From: Sphaerulina vaccinii
Lineage: Eukaryota > Ascomycota > Dothideomycetes > Mycosphaerellales > Mycosphaerellaceae
Assembly: GCA_022570795.1 (NCBI GenBank)
Contig: JAKUDP010000003.1
Span: 372,001 to 436,000, forward strand
DNA: 64,000 nt
Reading direction: 5' to 3'
Below, in pieces: positions 61,922 through 64,000 of the stretch. The position numbers and the translations under genes are program-made. How positions within the stretch are numbered: position 1 is the stretch's first letter; every line of letters starts with the position of its first letter. Below the pieces are notes generated by a model that worked only from the letters and a program-made list of their open reading frames with translations, made no database searches and had not been told where the DNA came from.

Positions 61922-63773
61922 TCAACACTCCTTCACGGCCGCCACACTATCCTTCTTCACATCCTCAGATCCTTTCTGCATCTCGACCTCCTCGCCATAC
62001 AGCACTTCCGCCCTACTGGTTCCGACGGCGGCATCGATCTTGGTGTCGATTTGCTCCAAGGTGAGATCCTTGGTCTCGATCCAGAAGTACGCGACGACGA
62101 AAAACTGGATGATGTCCCACGCGCCATTGATGATATACGTCTTCCAGCCAATCGCTTGTAGCGCGAAAGGCCACACGAAGATGCTGAACAACCTATCCAC
62201 ACTTATCAGCCAAGCCAATACTCTGATCGCCTGGTAGACTTACCCTCCGCAAGTGACAGCAAATGTCCACGCAGCCATGCCATTGCTTCGAATGGCAAAG
62301 TTGAGAACTTCTGGTCCGTACAGGATGGTAAGCGGCGTGATTGCGATGGCGTAGCTACCATTGAAGAGGAAGATGGACGCCACAGTGCCATATGTGCCTG
62401 ACGTGTTCAAGCCATCCCCAAAATCTGCACATAAGTATCAGTGGCGGAGCTTTGACACGTTCAAAGTACTTACACTTCGTCAAGATCCCGACCAGAAACA
62501 TGGTCACGATCATGCCTCCTATAGAGACCAGAGCCATGGACTTTCGGCCTACTGAATTGACCAGCCACGTTCCGATCAGTGCGACAATAAGCGACCAGGC
62601 CGTTAAGATGATGTTGATCTCCAGCTGAGTGTGCTGGTCAGTGATACCAGCATGCGTGAGCATGTCTCCAAGGTAGTACGAAACGATGTTGTTCCCTGCT
62701 AACGTCAGACATTGAGATGACTACAGATAAACACCTAACTCACCACTTGACTGAGCGATCACAGCTATGGAAACGACCAGCAACAGCCGTCTCCTGGAGT
62801 TCGGGGTGCGAAAGATCTCTGCGTATGTCATCTTCTGGCCGACTTCACGTTCGAGTTCGAGAGTATCGATGATCTCCTGGTGGTGCATCAAAGTCTCCTC
62901 GTCCGATTCGTCGCCATCGCTGTGCGTCGATGCCAAAGAGGTCAAAGCATCTTCGAGGCGGCCCTTGTGGACAAGCCATCGTGGCGATTCTGGAACGAAG
63001 AACAGGCAGGCGAAAGACAGGATCGTGAAGATACCCTGGAGTGCGACTGGCATACGCCACGACCAGGAACCGACTATATCTGCAGTCTTGTATGTCACAC
63101 CTGCGGCGATCAAGGCGCCTGCGCAAGTCAGCTTGGCCAACCCCGTTGAGCAGGGAAGTCGTACCAACATAGTAGATTGTGAAGATGAAACTCAGGCCAA
63201 TTCCCCGGAATTTTGGTGGGAGTGTCTCGGCGAGCCATCTGTTGGACTGTCAGACCACACATCAGATGCTTCAACTGAGTATTAGAAGACGAACGTTGAT
63301 GCTGCAATCGAGGAAGTGCCAGTTCCAGCGCCTAGCAACATTCTGCCTAGGACAAACACACCCACATTGGGTGCTGCTGTGTTGACGATGACACCACTCC
63401 TGGTAGCAAAGCAGCTTTAGCCCGCGTTCTGCCACGACATCGTCCTTTTTGTTCATATTGCTTACAACTTCAAGGCGCAAGATATCAAAACACCAGTCCT
63501 CCGGCCGACTTTGTCGACAACGGGTCCCATGAATGTCGCCACGATGGCCCATCCCATAAACGAGGACGCCGAATTCAAAGCCTTTGTCGCAGTCGTGAGC
63601 TTCAGCGTCTCATTGTACGATGGGAGTATGTTGATGCCATTGATAAGTGCTGTATCGTAGCCGGTCGTTGTTGCGAATACAGCTGAAGTCACGATCAATA
63701 GCGCGATGGTAATTCTGCTAGACTTGTGCTTCTGAAGTGGTCCCAGGGCCGAGTCGAATGATATGAACGCCAT
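61922..63773 (-). CDS. MFS sugar transporter (lactose/hexose permease-like), 515 aa, seven exons
   Basis: Exons: 63773-63466, 63399-63291, 63246-63165, 63118-62744, 62695-62474, 62424-62244 and 62192-61922. Six introns of 44-66 nt all keep phase; one uses a weak donor, GTCTTC. Sugar-porter signatures are GYDTALINGINILPSY, VDKVGRRTGVLISCA (loop 2-3 D-x3-GRR), LAETLPPKFRGIGLSF (PESPRWLVHKGR follows in exon 4), and in the second half VNSVGRKSMALVSIGG, GTYGTVASIFLFN and YFWIETKDLTLEQID (the PETK-like end). Twelve membrane helices are expected in the plasma membrane. Fungal relatives carry lactose, cellobiose or hexoses by proton symport. The substrate is not resolvable by eye. Confidence 0.88.
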
Positions 63774-64000
63774 GATGAGCTTGGTCGTGAAGGGGCGACA
63801 GAGATGTCACGCAACTGGTCGTCGAAAACAGGATACAAGACAGACTATACTGCCCCCGTCGGAACCGTTCTCCTCGGCCGCTACTGCGTACGGATCAACA
63901 TCATATGTGTACTCCAATGCTATCTAGGCGAGTCTTGACCATCGGAATGGAGAGCGCACGGACCGAGAACGGAAGATAGATTGCTCGGTGATAGCTATGT
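63774..64000. other. Upstream region of the sugar transporter, window end
   Basis: This short stretch contains no supported gene and would hold the transporter promoter. Confidence 0.35.

Overview
This window is nuclear DNA of a filamentous ascomycete (Pezizomycotina). The signs are many short introns (about 45-65 nt, GT...AG with CTAAC-type branch sites), a HET-domain gene, Zn2Cys6 regulators, a CFEM/PAN surface protein, DUF4048 and DUF6604 proteins, and intron-rich MFS transporters. The gene set and style suggest Dothideomycetes (Mycosphaerellaceae-like), but this placement is inference. No species is named. All exon structures were assembled by eye from splice signals, reading phase and family resemblance.

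Region 1-8 kb is low-density. It holds a partial WW-domain gene at the left edge, several small hypothetical genes, a degenerate tandem array of about 100-bp units (3659-4330), an inverted relic of the 5' end of the WW gene (4340-4531), a small secreted protein with Kex2-like sites, and a small membrane protein. Region 8-28 kb is ordinary gene-dense sequence: the SNF1/AMPK beta subunit, a GH31 glycosidase, a 1347-residue PAN/CFEM surface protein with duplicated CFEM exons, an S28 peptidase ending in RDEL, a C2H2+Zn2Cys6 regulator, a DUF4048 protein, Tim22 and a small membrane protein. Region 28-34 kb holds a HET-domain gene followed by about 4 kb without recognisable genes.

Region 34-45 kb holds VPS1, a methyltransferase, a second and shorter C2H2+Zn2Cys6 regulator, a gene-poor stretch with a well-preserved Mutator-like MITE (55-bp terminal inverted repeats, 9-bp target duplication), a membrane-anchored PhoD-like phosphatase with a 12-nt exon, and a TXNDC17-like thioredoxin-fold protein. 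Region 45-50 kb contains the most unusual pair. A 10-exon anion:cation-symporter MFS permease lies head-to-head with an intronless gene for a bacterial-type family 5 solute-binding protein (OppA/DppA/NikA class) that has no secretion signal. Region 50-64 kb holds a LPAELRN F-box-like protein, a Cys-rich membrane protein, a DUF6604 gene broken by two +1 frameshifts, a probable mitochondrial protein, a divergent homogentisate dioxygenase-like protein, a dimeric alpha/beta-barrel-like protein, a tRNA-His with intron, an alpha/beta hydrolase and an 8-exon-style MFS sugar transporter (seven coding exons resolved).

Housekeeping genes (SNF1 beta, TIM22, VPS1, tRNA-His) are mixed with accessory genes for nutrient uptake, surface function and non-self recognition. 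The transporter, solute-binding, dioxygenase and hydrolase genes at 45-64 kb look like an accessory catabolic or uptake neighbourhood, but no single pathway can be assembled from them.
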